Shown: positions 8,200-17,771 of the stretch, one piece after another | Position numbering within the stretch: the first letter of the stretch is position 1 | How the letters are laid out: the number at the start of each line of letters is the position of its first letter | Source: Alitta virens | Taxonomy: Eukaryota > Annelida > Polychaeta > Phyllodocida > Nereididae | Direction: 5' to 3' | Assembly: GCA_932294295.1 (NCBI GenBank) | Contig: OW028577.1 | Location: 7,591,501 to 7,655,500, forward strand | Length of the DNA stretch: 64,000 nucleotides | Program-made: the position numbers and the translations under genes | The notes under the pieces: generated by a model | Told to the model about the DNA's origin: nothing | The model's database searches: none | What the model saw: the letters and a program-made list of their open reading frames with translations, nothing else

Positions 8200-9612
8200 A
8201 TGAGTCAGGAGGTGTTAGATGATGCATACATAGGTTATTCTGAGGAATTAGCTATTTTCCAGAAACCTATTCAGAATGTAGGCATTAAGAATACACATGT
8301 GACAGCATTCTACCCTGTTAACGACTTTTCAACACAAGGTGTTATTCAGTTTCAAGTAACCAATAATAGCAGTAACTATTTAGACTTACGTAGAACAAGG
8401 CTTAATATTACATGTAAAGTAGTAAGGCAGAATGGTGATAAGATTGAGCCTGTCACTGTAGCAAGTGCTAGGAATAAAAGATCTAAAGAGGAAGAAGAGA
8501 CACCGGCTGCAGCCAGCACTGCTACAGCAACAACTGATAACAAGGCATCTGTTGGAGTTGTTAACAATTTTATGCATTCGATGTTCAGTCGTGTTGATGT
8601 ATCCCTACAGAACAAGGTGTTAACTCACTCTGACGAGTCATACCCCTATCTTGCTTATTTCAAAGCTTTACTACACTCAAACACTGAGCTGAAAGAAACA
8701 ACACTGCAGATGGGGATGTTTTACAAAGATACACCAGGCGAATTAGAAGACCCTAACTGGCAGTTAGGCGATAACAAAGGTTTGAGCAAACGATCAAGCT
8801 TTTTTGCCAGCTCTCATGAAGTTGATATGTCCGGACATTTGTATTGTGATGTGTTAGACATATATAAGTTCATTCCAAACGGTGTGAGTTTAGGTATTAC
8901 ATTATATCCCAGTACACCAGAGTTCTGCTTGATGGCTCCAGAGGTAACAGTGGGTACCTACAAAGTGCAGATTACTAGAGCTTCTTTGAGTGTTTCAATG
9001 ATAGAAGTAATTCCTGAAATATTGGTTTCACATGCCGAAATAATGCTGAATAAACCTGCAATTTTTCCATACATTAAAACGGAGGTTAAGAAATTCACTC
9101 TAGGTAAAGGCCAGTTCTCATGCACAGTTAACGATCCATTCACAGGTCGTATACCGTGTGAACTGGTGTGTGGACTTGTTACAGATGTGGGTAACCATGG
9201 TACATTGTTCACTAACCCTTTTATGTTTGAGCATGCATCGCTCAACTTTATCCAGGTCACAGTGGACGGCCAGGATCTAGGCCAAGGTCCTATCACACCA
9301 TTATATAAGAGCAAGGTCGAGGCAAGTTCATACATTGATGCATACAAAACTTTGTGCGGTATAGAATATAGTGATCACTTCAATCCTCTGACAAAGGAGG
9401 AGTATATGAAAGGTTACACATTTTATAGATTTGTTGCTGGTTCGCAATGTGATTCTAATAATGATGATGTACTCCCTCTGAAACGTTCAGGAAATTTACG
9501 CATTAGTTTAAGATTTTCTGATGCTTTACCTGAACCAACAACTCTAATTGTTTTTGCAAAGTTCCCTGCCTCAGTTATGATTGATAAATACCGTAGTGTC
9601 ACTGATATATAG
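8200..9612 (+). CDS. major capsid protein, double jelly-roll type (470 aa)
   Basis: 470 aa. The N-terminus (YSEELAIFQKPIQN...TAFYPVNDFSTQGVIQFQV...YLDLRRTRLNI) follows the conserved start of Polinton MCPs, a family also known from the uncharacterised C. elegans F54H12.2-like proteins. These are double jelly-roll proteins that form pseudo-hexameric capsomers, as in adenoviruses and virophages. Residues about 94-113 (KRSKEEEETPAAAST) form a charged, low-complexity loop inserted in the first barrel. The 3' half contains the usual YKTLCGIEYSDHFNPLTKEEY...F. It is shorter than many Polinton MCPs but has a full frame. The start at 8200 follows the upstream stop by 12 nt. Confidence 0.82.
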   Translation: MSQEVLDDAYIGYSEELAIFQKPIQNVGIKNTHVTAFYPVNDFSTQGVIQFQVTNNSSNYLDLRRTRLNITCKVVRQNGDKIEPVTVASARNKRSKEEEETPAAASTATATTDNKASVGVVNNFMHSMFSRVDVSLQNKVLTHSDESYPYLAYFKALLHSNTELKETTLQMGMFYKDTPGELEDPNWQLGDNKGLSKRSSFFASSHEVDMSGHLYCDVLDIYKFIPNGVSLGITLYPSTPEFCLMAPEVTVGTYKVQITRASLSVSMIEVIPEILVSHAEIMLNKPAIFPYIKTEVKKFTLGKGQFSCTVNDPFTGRIPCELVCGLVTDVGNHGTLFTNPFMFEHASLNFIQVTVDGQDLGQGPITPLYKSKVEASSYIDAYKTLCGIEYSDHFNPLTKEEYMKGYTFYRFVAGSQCDSNNDDVLPLKRSGNLRISLRFSDALPEPTTLIVFAKFPASVMIDKYRSVTDI

Positions 9613-9646
9613 CTAGTTGATACACAGTTGTTGCAGAGGGAACATC

Positions 9647-10333
9647 ATGGCAGAGTCATCTAGGAATATATGTTTAATACCGTTTACACTCCCTCAGAAT
9701 ATGTCTGTACAAGGTTCAACACAAGCAGGCAAAACAGAATTCGTCAAACGTTTACTCTTGAATTACAAGACAATGTTCACGCCTCTAGTTAACAAAATTA
9801 TATATGTATATTCCGTATGGCAGGGCAAGTTTGATCACTTGGAAAGTACCTTGGGCGATATAATAGAGTTTAGGAAAGATATTCCATCAAAAGAGTATTT
9901 AATAAACCTGTGGGAGGAAACCAGAGCACCAAGTTTACTCGTACTCGACGATCAGATGAGTAATTTGAGTGATAACCGACAAGGCGCACATGTAGCTGAG
10001 ATAGTGTGTGTCCTCAGTCACCACTGTCATGTATCGTGTATTATAACGTTACAGGACATGTTTTATGAAAGTAAAGCAGCTAGATTAATAAGTAGAAACT
10101 CACACTGTATATGTCTATTTCGTAATCATAGAAATGGCAGACAGGTGTCAACGTTAGCAAGCCAAATATTACCTGGTCAAACCAAATATTTTATGGATAG
10201 TTATGAACGTGCTACTAAACACAACTATGGTTATTTAATAGTTGATTTATCACCCAATGGTGATGATAGATATAAATTACGTTCTAATATATTTCCAGGT
10301 GAGGAAACAGTTGTGTTTTTACCGCAGTCATGA
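9647..10333 (+). CDS. genome-packaging ATPase, A32/FtsK-HerA type (228 aa)
   Basis: 228 aa from the first ATG; the frame is open a little upstream but lacks ATG there. It has a Walker A GSTQAGKT (residues 23-30) and a Walker B LLVLDDQ (D101-D102), then a sensor-like stretch CIITLQDMF. This is the layout of the packaging ATPases of Polintons, virophages and nucleocytoplasmic viruses, which pump DNA into capsids. It follows the MCP, as usual. The original downstream gene started inside its stop (ATGA). That junction is now separated by a tandem duplication of about 149 bp, so the true neighbour starts at 10477. Confidence 0.85.
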   Translation: MAESSRNICLIPFTLPQNMSVQGSTQAGKTEFVKRLLLNYKTMFTPLVNKIIYVYSVWQGKFDHLESTLGDIIEFRKDIPSKEYLINLWEETRAPSLLVLDDQMSNLSDNRQGAHVAEIVCVLSHHCHVSCIITLQDMFYESKAARLISRNSHCICLFRNHRNGRQVSTLASQILPGQTKYFMDSYERATKHNYGYLIVDLSPNGDDRYKLRSNIFPGEETVVFLPQS

Positions 10334-10492
10334 AACTGGTTAAGGATAGTAATGAACGTGCTACTAAACACAACTATGGTTAGTTGTAGTTGATTATCAC
10401 CCAATGTTCATGATGGATATAAATTACGTTCTAATATCTTTTCAGGTGAGGTAACAGTCGTGTTGTTCCCGCAGTCATGAAACTGGTTAAGG
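10195..10492 (+). repeat. tandem duplication of the ATPase 3' end
   Basis: 10195-10343 (end of the ATPase gene plus the first codons of the next gene) is repeated at 10344-10492 with small deletions and substitutions. The second copy carries a stop (ggttag) and cannot extend the ATPase. Each copy ends gcagtcatgaaactggttaag, so two candidate starts exist for the following gene; only the second (10477) leads into a long frame. Confidence 0.9.
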
Positions 10493-10803
10493 AAAACATA
10501 ACATTCTTAAAGGCTGTTGCATCGCTTAAGAAGGATCAGGTTAAAACGCTCTTGTCACATGTAAACAGGAATCAAGTACTAGTTGTAACAGAAATAGCTA
10601 GGAATATACTTACAGGCGTTGTAACGCTTCCTCGCAAGTATAAAAGTTCCCTCAAAGCGTACAAACGCGTCATTAGAGAATTATCTAGCAACGACACAAC
10701 ATTCAGAACTAAACGTTATTTAATATATAGTAAAGCTGACATTGTATCGCTGTTGGTCAAAAGCGTGCTCTCTAAACTCGTGAAAGTTGTTGGTCATGGC
10801 TGA
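10477..10803 (+). CDS. small basic Polinton protein (108 aa)
   Basis: 108 aa, basic and predicted helical. The pattern (KDQVKTLLSHVNRNQVLVVTEIARNILTG....LPRKYKSSLKAYKRVIRELSS....KRYL) resembles a small protein commonly encoded after the ATPase in Polintons, whose function is not established and which some authors compare with adenovirus core or vertex proteins. The usual glycine/hydrophobic tail is replaced by an amphipathic helix (IVSLLVKSVLSKLVKVV). Its start codon was duplicated with the ATPase tail. It overlaps the next gene by 8 nt. Confidence 0.65.
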   Translation: MKLVKENITFLKAVASLKKDQVKTLLSHVNRNQVLVVTEIARNILTGVVTLPRKYKSSLKAYKRVIRELSSNDTTFRTKRYLIYSKADIVSLLVKSVLSKLVKVVGHG

Positions 10804-11194
10804 GGAGAATGTTGTTATACCTCGAGACAAGTACAACAGAATGGTGGAACAGCTCAAAACCAGTAAAGACGATAAATTAACACAATCAACTAATGACAAT
10901 AGGGAGGAGGCTACACTAACACAGTCTGCAGATATTAAACACTCTGACGATGTAACACAACAACGTGATGATTCGATAGTTGTACACACGCCAAGAACAA
11001 GAGACGACATTGTTCTCAACGACGCCTTTCACCCTCCTGGTCTTAAGAATAAGGATATTGATATATTTATGAAAAAGTTTGATAAAAAACAAAAAAAATC
11101 TAGGCGTAATATAAAAACTAAGGTCACCCCATCGAAATCGCATACCTCACGGAAGTCCAAGCTTAAAGCAAACTGGATCAGTATTACAAAATGA
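10796..11194 (+). CDS. acidic-to-basic structural-type protein (132 aa)
   Basis: 132 aa from the ATG at 10796, which overlaps the preceding stop; the frame extends a little upstream only with a non-ATG codon. The opening VVIPRDKYNRMVEQLK resembles the N-terminus of a small Polinton protein family of unknown role. The middle is acidic with a HPPGL motif. The last 45 residues are Lys/Arg-rich and carry KSHTSRKSKLK, shared with the protein at 7726-8187. A DNA-binding core or scaffold role is possible but unproven. Confidence 0.6.
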   Translation: MAEENVVIPRDKYNRMVEQLKTSKDDKLTQSTNDNREEATLTQSADIKHSDDVTQQRDDSIVVHTPRTRDDIVLNDAFHPPGLKNKDIDIFMKKFDKKQKKSRRNIKTKVTPSKSHTSRKSKLKANWISITK

Positions 11195-11450
11195 TAAACA
11201 TATGAAGTTTGATAACAAAATCTAGGAACAATATGAAAGTAGTATCACATACCACAAGAAGTCTAAAGCAAATGGGATTGGTATTACAAATGATAACGTA
11301 TGAACATTAATGTTTAATAAACAATCGAAATCACCTACCACAAGGAGGTCTAAGCTTAAGCTAACTGGATCAGTATTACAAAACGATAGCGCTGTATTGT
11401 GATGCTAAAACAATAGGTGGTTATTTAAGGACATAATCAGTAGTACTATG
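11195..11450 (+). repeat. decayed tandem copies of the basic-tail coding segment
   Basis: After the stop at 11194 the DNA for the basic tail recurs twice in decayed form: about 11241-11303 (tcacataccacaagaagtct...gtattacaaatgataa) and about 11321-11392 (cacctaccacaaggaggtct...cagtattacaaaacgata). Both keep the sense of S-x-T-x-R-(K/R)-S-K but are not in an open frame. They indicate past unequal exchange. Confidence 0.75.
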
Positions 11451-11530
11451 ATACGGTTGTGTTTGATGTTATTACAGTTGGCACACGTGTATGCCATACA
11501 TATCAGCTTAATGCAGACCGTTAAGCAGAG

Positions 11531-11538
11531 TATAAAAG
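11531..11538 (+). promoter_or_regulatory. TATA box of the PC4-like gene
   Basis: TATAAAAG, the best TATA match in the provirus. It predicts a start near 11560, which excludes the ATG at 11548 and favours the one at 11632 as translation start. Confidence 0.6.
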
Positions 11539-11631
11539 ACCTAATACATGCAGACAGTTCACACACCAATCGACCTAAGAGTTCTACAGCGTATTATCAG
11601 ATCGTCACACTGTGTTTATCTACTCAATACG

Positions 11632-12505
11632 ATGGCAGCCAGTCCGTTAACAGGCGCATATTACAACCAGTGTGGAACCAAGGTAAAGGGCCAGTTCCTC
11701 TGGTTCAGAGAGATAAACTCTAGGAAGTTCTTATCCCTCCAGAGGTACAGAGGAAAGGTCTCCCTGCACATTCGTGTTTACACCATTGACGATCAGGATT
11801 ATTGCCTTATCCCCACAAAGAAAGGGGCTATGCTTGACAAACAACAAACCAGGGATCTAATGGCCACAATGCATGAGCTTGCAACGTTCATAGGAGTCGT
11901 AAGTAATTTAACACTAAACATAATACACACTGTACATGTTGATATGCATGACACTACTATTTCTTATCACTTTGCAGGCTGCACCAAACAGCATAACCCG
12001 CTCAGATGATGATGGCATTGCTGATGAAACCCTTACACCTGATGCCATGGTTGATGATGTAGAATGGGGTATCGATGGTAGAGAGCTGTCTGCCGATAAT
12101 GATGATATGGACGAATACTCCCAGAATATTTATAAAGTGCACATTGGGAAGAACGTTCACTGCAGGGCAAAGAAAGCATCGAACACCATAGACGTGCGCC
12201 ATAGTTTCTTTCGCAACATGTCCACCACATCTGAGCACCCGACACAGAGGGGAATTAAGTTGACCAAGTATGAGTTTACCAAGCTTCTTAAGTACCTCCC
12301 TCAGCTGGAAGCGAAATGGAAGGGCTTGGCTGACTTAGCAGCCTGTTACACAACACACACAACTCCAGATGCCCTCCAAGCATGCCACCACTGCACGCCT
12401 AAACCCTTACCTCCTAAACCCCTGATCATCCGTTCAAATACGAGGGAGCCTGGTGCCGCAACTTCAACAACCGCGATAATTGACGAGTTACCTGTGATTC
12501 AATAA
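11632..12505 (+). CDS. spliced protein with two PC4-like ssDNA-binding domains (264 aa)
   Basis: Two exons, 11632-11898 and 11978-12505, with a 79-nt intron (GTAAGT...TTTGCAG) in phase 0; together 264 codons plus stop. Residues about 30-88 match the PC4/p15 (transcriptional coactivator) pattern: FLSLQRYRGKVSLHIRVY, then PTKKGAMLDKQQTRDL and a closing helix. An acidic linker (about 97-137, DDVEWG...NDDMDEY) leads to a second, weaker copy at 140-203 (VHIGKNVHCRAKKAS...RGIKLTKYEFTKLLKYL). The tail is proline-rich. PC4 domains bind single-stranded DNA and act in transcription and replication, so a role in genome copying or late transcription is plausible. The ATG choice rests on the TATA box at 11531. 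Confidence 0.68.
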
Positions 12506-13140
12506 CTACATGCTGACAACCACCCCTGTATCTGCAAAACTCATAACATTATAGCTAGATCGTTGTACCAGTACATATCTGTTATAAAGTGATATATTGT
12601 AGTACTATACTCTCCATGTTCCGACTATATATGCTATGCTTATAATTGTCACACTTTACCATCACAATGCATACATGTATTACTCTATATATACTGTATA
12701 TTATACTATACTGTGTCTCTATTATATATCTTGTCAATACATACCATTGTGCATTATAATGTATCCATGTATACTATTAATATATCTCTTGTAATTACAT
12801 TTACTCTAGTTATTTGTAACTTATGCTGTAACCATGTATACCATAATAAATATATCTCCGTCAACTCATTCTGTGTGCTATATCACTCAATTTGTCAAAG
12901 TATATGTTGTAACCATGTATACCATAATAAATATATCTCCATTAACGCATTCTGTGTTCTATATCACTCAATTTGTCAGAGTATAAGTACGTTGTTATAG
13001 TACACGGCTACCGCCCTCCCTTAATGCATGTCATGATCCACTTTAATGAGATGCGTTAATACTGGTTACTACCGCCGCCATGTTCACGCTGCCCTCAAGG
13101 TGTGTACATAACGAGAGTCGTTAATGTGTTACTCACCCAG
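12506..13140. other. non-coding interval with ~82-bp tandem duplication
   Basis: AT-rich. Two units of about 82 bp (about 12825-12906 and 12907-12988) share gtaaccatgtataccataat aaatatatctcc and later ctatatcactcaatttgtca. The distal part (12990-13140) is more GC-rich and leads into the CARD-like gene promoter. Frames here are low complexity and not credible genes. Confidence 0.7.
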
Positions 13141-13150
13141 TATATATAAA
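13141..13150 (+). promoter_or_regulatory. TATA box of the CARD-like gene
   Basis: TATATATAAA 56 nt before the ATG at 13206, predicting a leader of about 35 nt. Confidence 0.55.
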
Positions 13151-13205
13151 GAAGTTTTAACCATAAGTGAGCAGATATTATCCTAGTACTATCACATAGC
13201 TCGCT

Positions 13206-13945
13206 ATGGAAATATTAAGGGATTACGCCGATGTATTAATCAATATGACTAATACCAACGAAATATGCATAATACTGCGTTGTGAAGGTTTGCTTAAGGA
13301 TTCTGATCTACTTCTTATCAGATCTAAAACAACACGATTCGATAAAACGAAGCTTTTGCTAACAACATTGTATTCAGGGAAGAGTTACAAAGGTACAGCA
13401 CTATTTTTTAAGTATCTGCAAAGGGAGTACAAGAGTGTTGTCAACACAATTCCTGAACTCATAGGAGGTAGCCGTACAAGTCTAACAATTAATACGGCAT
13501 TAACACTCTGTGTTATGTGTACAGACGGCGATGTAACCATTCAGCTGACAGATAATCAGGTTAGTAATACATATGTGTTTACATATTGCACTAGTATTTG
13601 ATACACATTCTTTAACTATAATCCTATTCTCATTTTGTTTAGGATGATGTTCTTAAAGAGGAGTTGACTGTATCATTACCACTTCAACAGTTTGTGAACA
13701 TGATATACTATATACCTGCCTTAGCCTTTGATGATATTGATACAACTGCGCATCTAGGGTGTTTCTACTACTTAATTAAGGAAGGATGTACCACAACGGT
13801 ATGCAGGACTACTAATAGCTCTAAGAAGGATGAACATGTGTCCTTAACTTCTGAGGACTTACAGACTATTAATATGTTGTTAGAACATGTTGAACATGCT
13901 GTTCCAGAAATGACTCTTCTAACACCTCACTTTTGTTACATCTAG
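13206..13945 (+). CDS. spliced protein with CARD-like (death-fold) N-terminus (218 aa)
   Basis: Two exons, 13206-13559 and 13643-13945, with an 83-nt intron (CAGgttagt...ttgtttag) in phase 0; 218 aa. Residues about 5-82 follow the CARD pattern: opening helix (LRDYADVLINM), 'ICIILRCEGLLKDSDLLLI', 'RSKTTRFDKTKLLL', 'LYSGKSYKGTALFFKYL', then a last helix before VNTIPEL. CARDs mediate homotypic contacts in apoptosis and innate immune signalling. Residues 83-218 are not recognised. With no enzyme or receptor part, a decoy or modulator of host death or antiviral signalling is the natural inference, untested. It has its own TATA box and is the last rightward gene. Confidence 0.62.
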
Positions 13946-14912
13946 TCATATACTGTTAACCGTTCAATACATATCCTATGTAAGCTATTATATATATATA
14001 TACACAATGATTACGATAACACATAAATGACTGTTCATTTATAATATTTTTAATGCACCGTCAACTACTACATATCATATCAAACAATTGTGTGCGTTAC
14101 ATGTCATTATGGACTGCATAATAAAGAGTACGCTTGCAATGCGGTTGTTGTTGTTGTTCATCTCGTACATGCCCAACACAAATCATTTACCATATAACGT
14201 TACATTACATACATTTCTGACATATAACATTACATCTCATGCATTCCGGACATACACCATTTAACATAATAACATTACATCGCATGTGTATACTACAGAT
14301 TACGTCTGCACTGCTGTTGCTGTTCGTCTAGTACATTCATAACATAATCAGTTAACATGCATCATAACATAATCAGTTAACATGCATTCCTGCCATAAAC
14401 CAGTTAACATATAATAACATTACATCTCATACATCTAACATTACATTGTTTGCCTACATACGATTATAGACAGTATACTACAGATTGCGCCTGCACTGTT
14501 GTTGCTGTTCACCTCGTACAGTCAGGGTATAATCAGTTGACGTATTAAACGCATAACTGTACTGCAGCTGCATATTACGTTACCAGTTATATATACACCT
14601 TGATAACACTGTCTTTATTAAACACATTTGTAACAATGCTACATATTAACAAGTTCTCAACTGTACTACAGTTGTGTCTAAAGTACATTAAAATAAAATA
14701 GTATGTAATAAAACTCAAGCTGATTACAGCCGTCATGTATATGGACATATCTACCAGAGAGAGGACCCTGCTATAGCACTTATCGCATATGCATATATAA
14801 TACTATGCTAAGGTAAACTACCGCTGCTACAATATAACGCTAGCTCGTGCTAATATAATGATCAAGCTTGTTACAAACCATCATACATATAGATACACGA
14901 CGCAAAGGTATC
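13946..14912. repeat. repeat-rich non-coding zone between convergent gene arrays
   Basis: No gene. A degenerate unit recurs at about 14120-14300, 14300-14460 and 14460-14560. It combines gttgttgctgttc(a/g)tct(a/c)gtac, ataatcagtta(a/g)c and several aacattacat(c/t) blocks. It separates the rightward and leftward gene arrays and could hold termination signals or a replication element; the latter is a guess. Confidence 0.6.
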
Positions 14913-15774
14913 CTAAACTGGTGTACCGTGGCCGGTGAACGCCCTCAACTTTGATCTGTAATCTGGAGGTGACCCGTCAGCAGTGGGATTGGTATAAGTC
15001 AGCTTGACTTTCACGTCAGCGGTGGATCCATCAGCGGTTGTACTTGTAAGAGGTGTGGTGGTTGAGCTGCAGGCAGTGGCATCGTGAGTGGTGGGTGTGC
15101 ATAGAAGTTCTGCAACAGTGCTATCAGCCCGGGTAGAGTCGTCACACGAGCTACAATAAGAGTCAACGTTATATATAAGTTATGCAGTGTGATAGCATTA
15201 CATTACATAACTACAGTTATCTGTACTGATAATAACACCGTATAGATATGTACAACAGGTCTGTAATTGCATCTGTTACTATACAATAGTATGATATGTA
15301 CAACAACTCATCAGTAACATGAATGTAGCACTGCAATGGTACGATATATATCAGACATACTGTATGTATACAGTACACTAGCAAATAACATGACAATATA
15401 TACAATGTATACCTGCTACTATTGGATGTTGTGCTATTTCGCCGCAGTCTATTACGTGCTCCTGTAAGAGTGTGGCGAGCCATGCTGACGACACCTGTCA
15501 GTACTGCCGTACCGGCGGCAGGGTCTCTCTGTAGGATAAATAAGCAGCATTGTATTCAGACAACCATGAAAAAGTATAGTACAGCTGACACACACACATA
15601 TATATATATAATGTACAGTATGAAGTGTAACCATATCACACCGCAAGAGAGCTGGTACATGTATAATGTTAAAAAGAAATGGACAACAATAACACACGTA
15701 GTACTACCATGTATAAGGACTATATTGCACAATACATATATACTGTTAAGAATATACAGCCGTGTCAGTAATAT

Positions 15775-15819
<45 letters not shown>

Positions 15820-16316
15820 ATATTTACAGTGTACTATATACAACAATAACGTACCTTATAGAGCCAAACACCAACACAAATTAGTATAATCACTAACAAC
15901 ACCGTGGAGATTGTGGGTATAACAATAGCTAACGTGTTGTTAGAATTGTTAACAACTCTGCCACGTGATCCAAGGTTGTAGGTTCCGAGCCCCGGGTTCT
16001 GCATCTCTGTGACCTTCATACGTGAGCAAACAACATGCGCGGCTACATCGTGAGTAGGAGGGGTGTGCAGGTTACAATAACGTGTGCCAGTCATGTCTAT
16101 GAAGGATAGAAGACTGTACTCCATTGACGAAAACTCCTCGATTGGTACATGATCAAGAGATGGTGAAGTAGTACAATCAGCCCTAATACTACGGCCATCA
16201 TCCACAACTTTACACAAGCACATACGACTAGCGCATATGTAGCGGTATCCATCAGTACTTAATACCAGTGCTGCTGCGAATAGAAGGCAAAAAGACTGTC
16301 TCAATAAATTTTCCAT
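14913..16316 (-). CDS. spliced type I membrane glycoprotein A (271 aa)
   Basis: Three exons on the minus strand: 15855-16316, 15413-15528 and 14913-15150, with introns of 326 and 262 nt, all GT-AG; the total is 816 nt (271 aa). A signal peptide (about 1-23), a short ectodomain with paired cysteines (CLCKVVDDGRSIRADC, then FIDMTGTRYC), glycosylation sites (NNSNNT, about 123-128), one membrane span (about 128-151) and a cytoplasmic tail over 110 aa rich in Ser/Thr. C-x-C...ADC followed by L..VP resembles the cap of leucine-rich-repeat ectodomains, but no full repeats follow. It is paralogous to the gene at 17282-18108. Possible virion envelope or host-surface protein; function unknown. Confidence 0.7.
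15779..15817. repeat. (TA)n microsatellite in glycoprotein A intron 1
   Basis: About 20 TA dinucleotides inside the 326-nt first intron, between donor 15854 and acceptor 15529. Confidence 0.95.
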
Positions 16317-17281
16317 GTTATCTCTTTGGCTGTCCAGAACAGAGTGAATAGAAACCCCCCAGATTGTAAGGGTTCATTATGTAATTACCCTCGTGATTTA
16401 TTATATAATTAACACCCCCTTAAGATTTCTTTAAACGGGGGTGTCAAACAATATTAGGTAATTAGCAGGGTGGTGTCAACTACTTAGGTAATACAGGCTG
16501 TTATAAACACAGTGATGCTAACAGTTCAAACACTACTACAATAGGTCATTGTGTATGAACAATAGTCTAGCTGTCTATCATAGTATATCCTGCAGGATTA
16601 TTGACAAATTACAAATTATGTATTAACTAGTAAATGATGGAACTACACTGTATTATAATTATGTGTAGCGCTGAACCCATCCAACCCTAATACATGGATA
16701 ACAAGTAATGATTACGCGTATATATCAAATATGATATATAGCAATAATAAGTATACTACATAGGTGTATTATGACCCAATAACTTTATTATTATATACTA
16801 TGCATGTTACGATACATTAATGAGACACTTGGTGGTGGATGTTATACATATATATTATATCCTCAATCATGTGTATTATTAACAGAGAGATATATAGCAA
16901 TAATAGACATACTACATAAGTGTATTACGATCAAGTAACTTTATTATATACTATGTATGTAACGATACATTAATGAGACACCAGTAGTGGATGTTATGCA
17001 TATATATCCACAATCATATGTATTATTAACGGAGATATATAACTGTAAATAGGCATACTACATAGATGTATTATGACCAAATAACTTTATTATATACATT
17101 TAATGAGACACTTGGTAGTGTATGTTATACATATATTATATCCACAATCATATGTATTATTAACACTGCAATATGTACTACTGTGTGAGAACATTTAGTA
17201 GTACTTTAACGCTAGTATCTACAAGGATATATGCTGATATTAACAAGTCTGCGCGGACGTTTATTAACGATGTCACGAGTG
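16317..17281. promoter_or_regulatory. intergenic region upstream of glycoprotein A, with hairpin and minisatellite
   Basis: No gene. 16412-16419 (acaccccc) and 16437-16444 (gggggtgt) form a perfect 8-bp stem, about 100 nt upstream of the glycoprotein A start. From about 16731 to 17168 three tandem units of about 137-157 bp follow, each with gatatata, actacata(g/a)(g/a)tgtatta, aactttatta, taatgagacac and tatgtattattaac blocks. Could be the promoter region of glycoprotein A plus the trailer of glycoprotein B. Confidence 0.65.
16731..17168. repeat. three tandem ~145-bp units
   Basis: Units start near 16731, 16888 and 17032. The third lost about 20 bp after tatatacat. AT-rich, non-coding, sited between the paralogous glycoprotein genes. 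Confidence 0.85.
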
Positions 17282-17735
17282 TTACACAAGTTCTTCGTGT
17301 GAGCTGGTCATGCCGGTATCTATCTTTATACGTAGCACCAGTCGTCTGAGACGTTGCACCATTGTAATAGTTATTATAGCGATCTGTAAACGAAAGAACA
17401 GTTTGGTAATTAATCCTAAATGCATGCTTACATAATGCTACTGCTCAATTACAGTGTAATCGTATAAGCTAGGCATTGTGCACATGTACCTTGAACGTTA
17501 TGTATAGTAGGACTATACATGATACACAGAACTGGAAGATGTTGAGACTATTCATTGTACTATGTTGATTAAGTTCTGTGCTAGATGAATATTGCACTAC
17601 ATTGTGCACTATTGAAACATTGTGATCGTCCTGCGTAAATGTTGTAATCGCTGAGGTGGTATGTACAGTTGCCATGTTACTCGTATGCTTGATAGATCTC
17701 TCTGAAATGCATAATAATGTATTATTAATGACGTG

Positions 17736-17771
<36 letters not shown>

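Noticed and set aside
9617..9646. Upstream extension of the packaging ATPase
   Set aside because: The frame starts with TTG there; the ATG at 9647 gives the expected distance to Walker A.
11448..11723. 91-codon frame upstream of the PC4-like gene
   Set aside because: Overlaps the TATA box and the first exon in another frame; no features.
12713..13000. 95-codon frame in the AT-rich interval
   Set aside because: Encoded by an 82-bp tandem duplication with low-complexity content; not protein-like.
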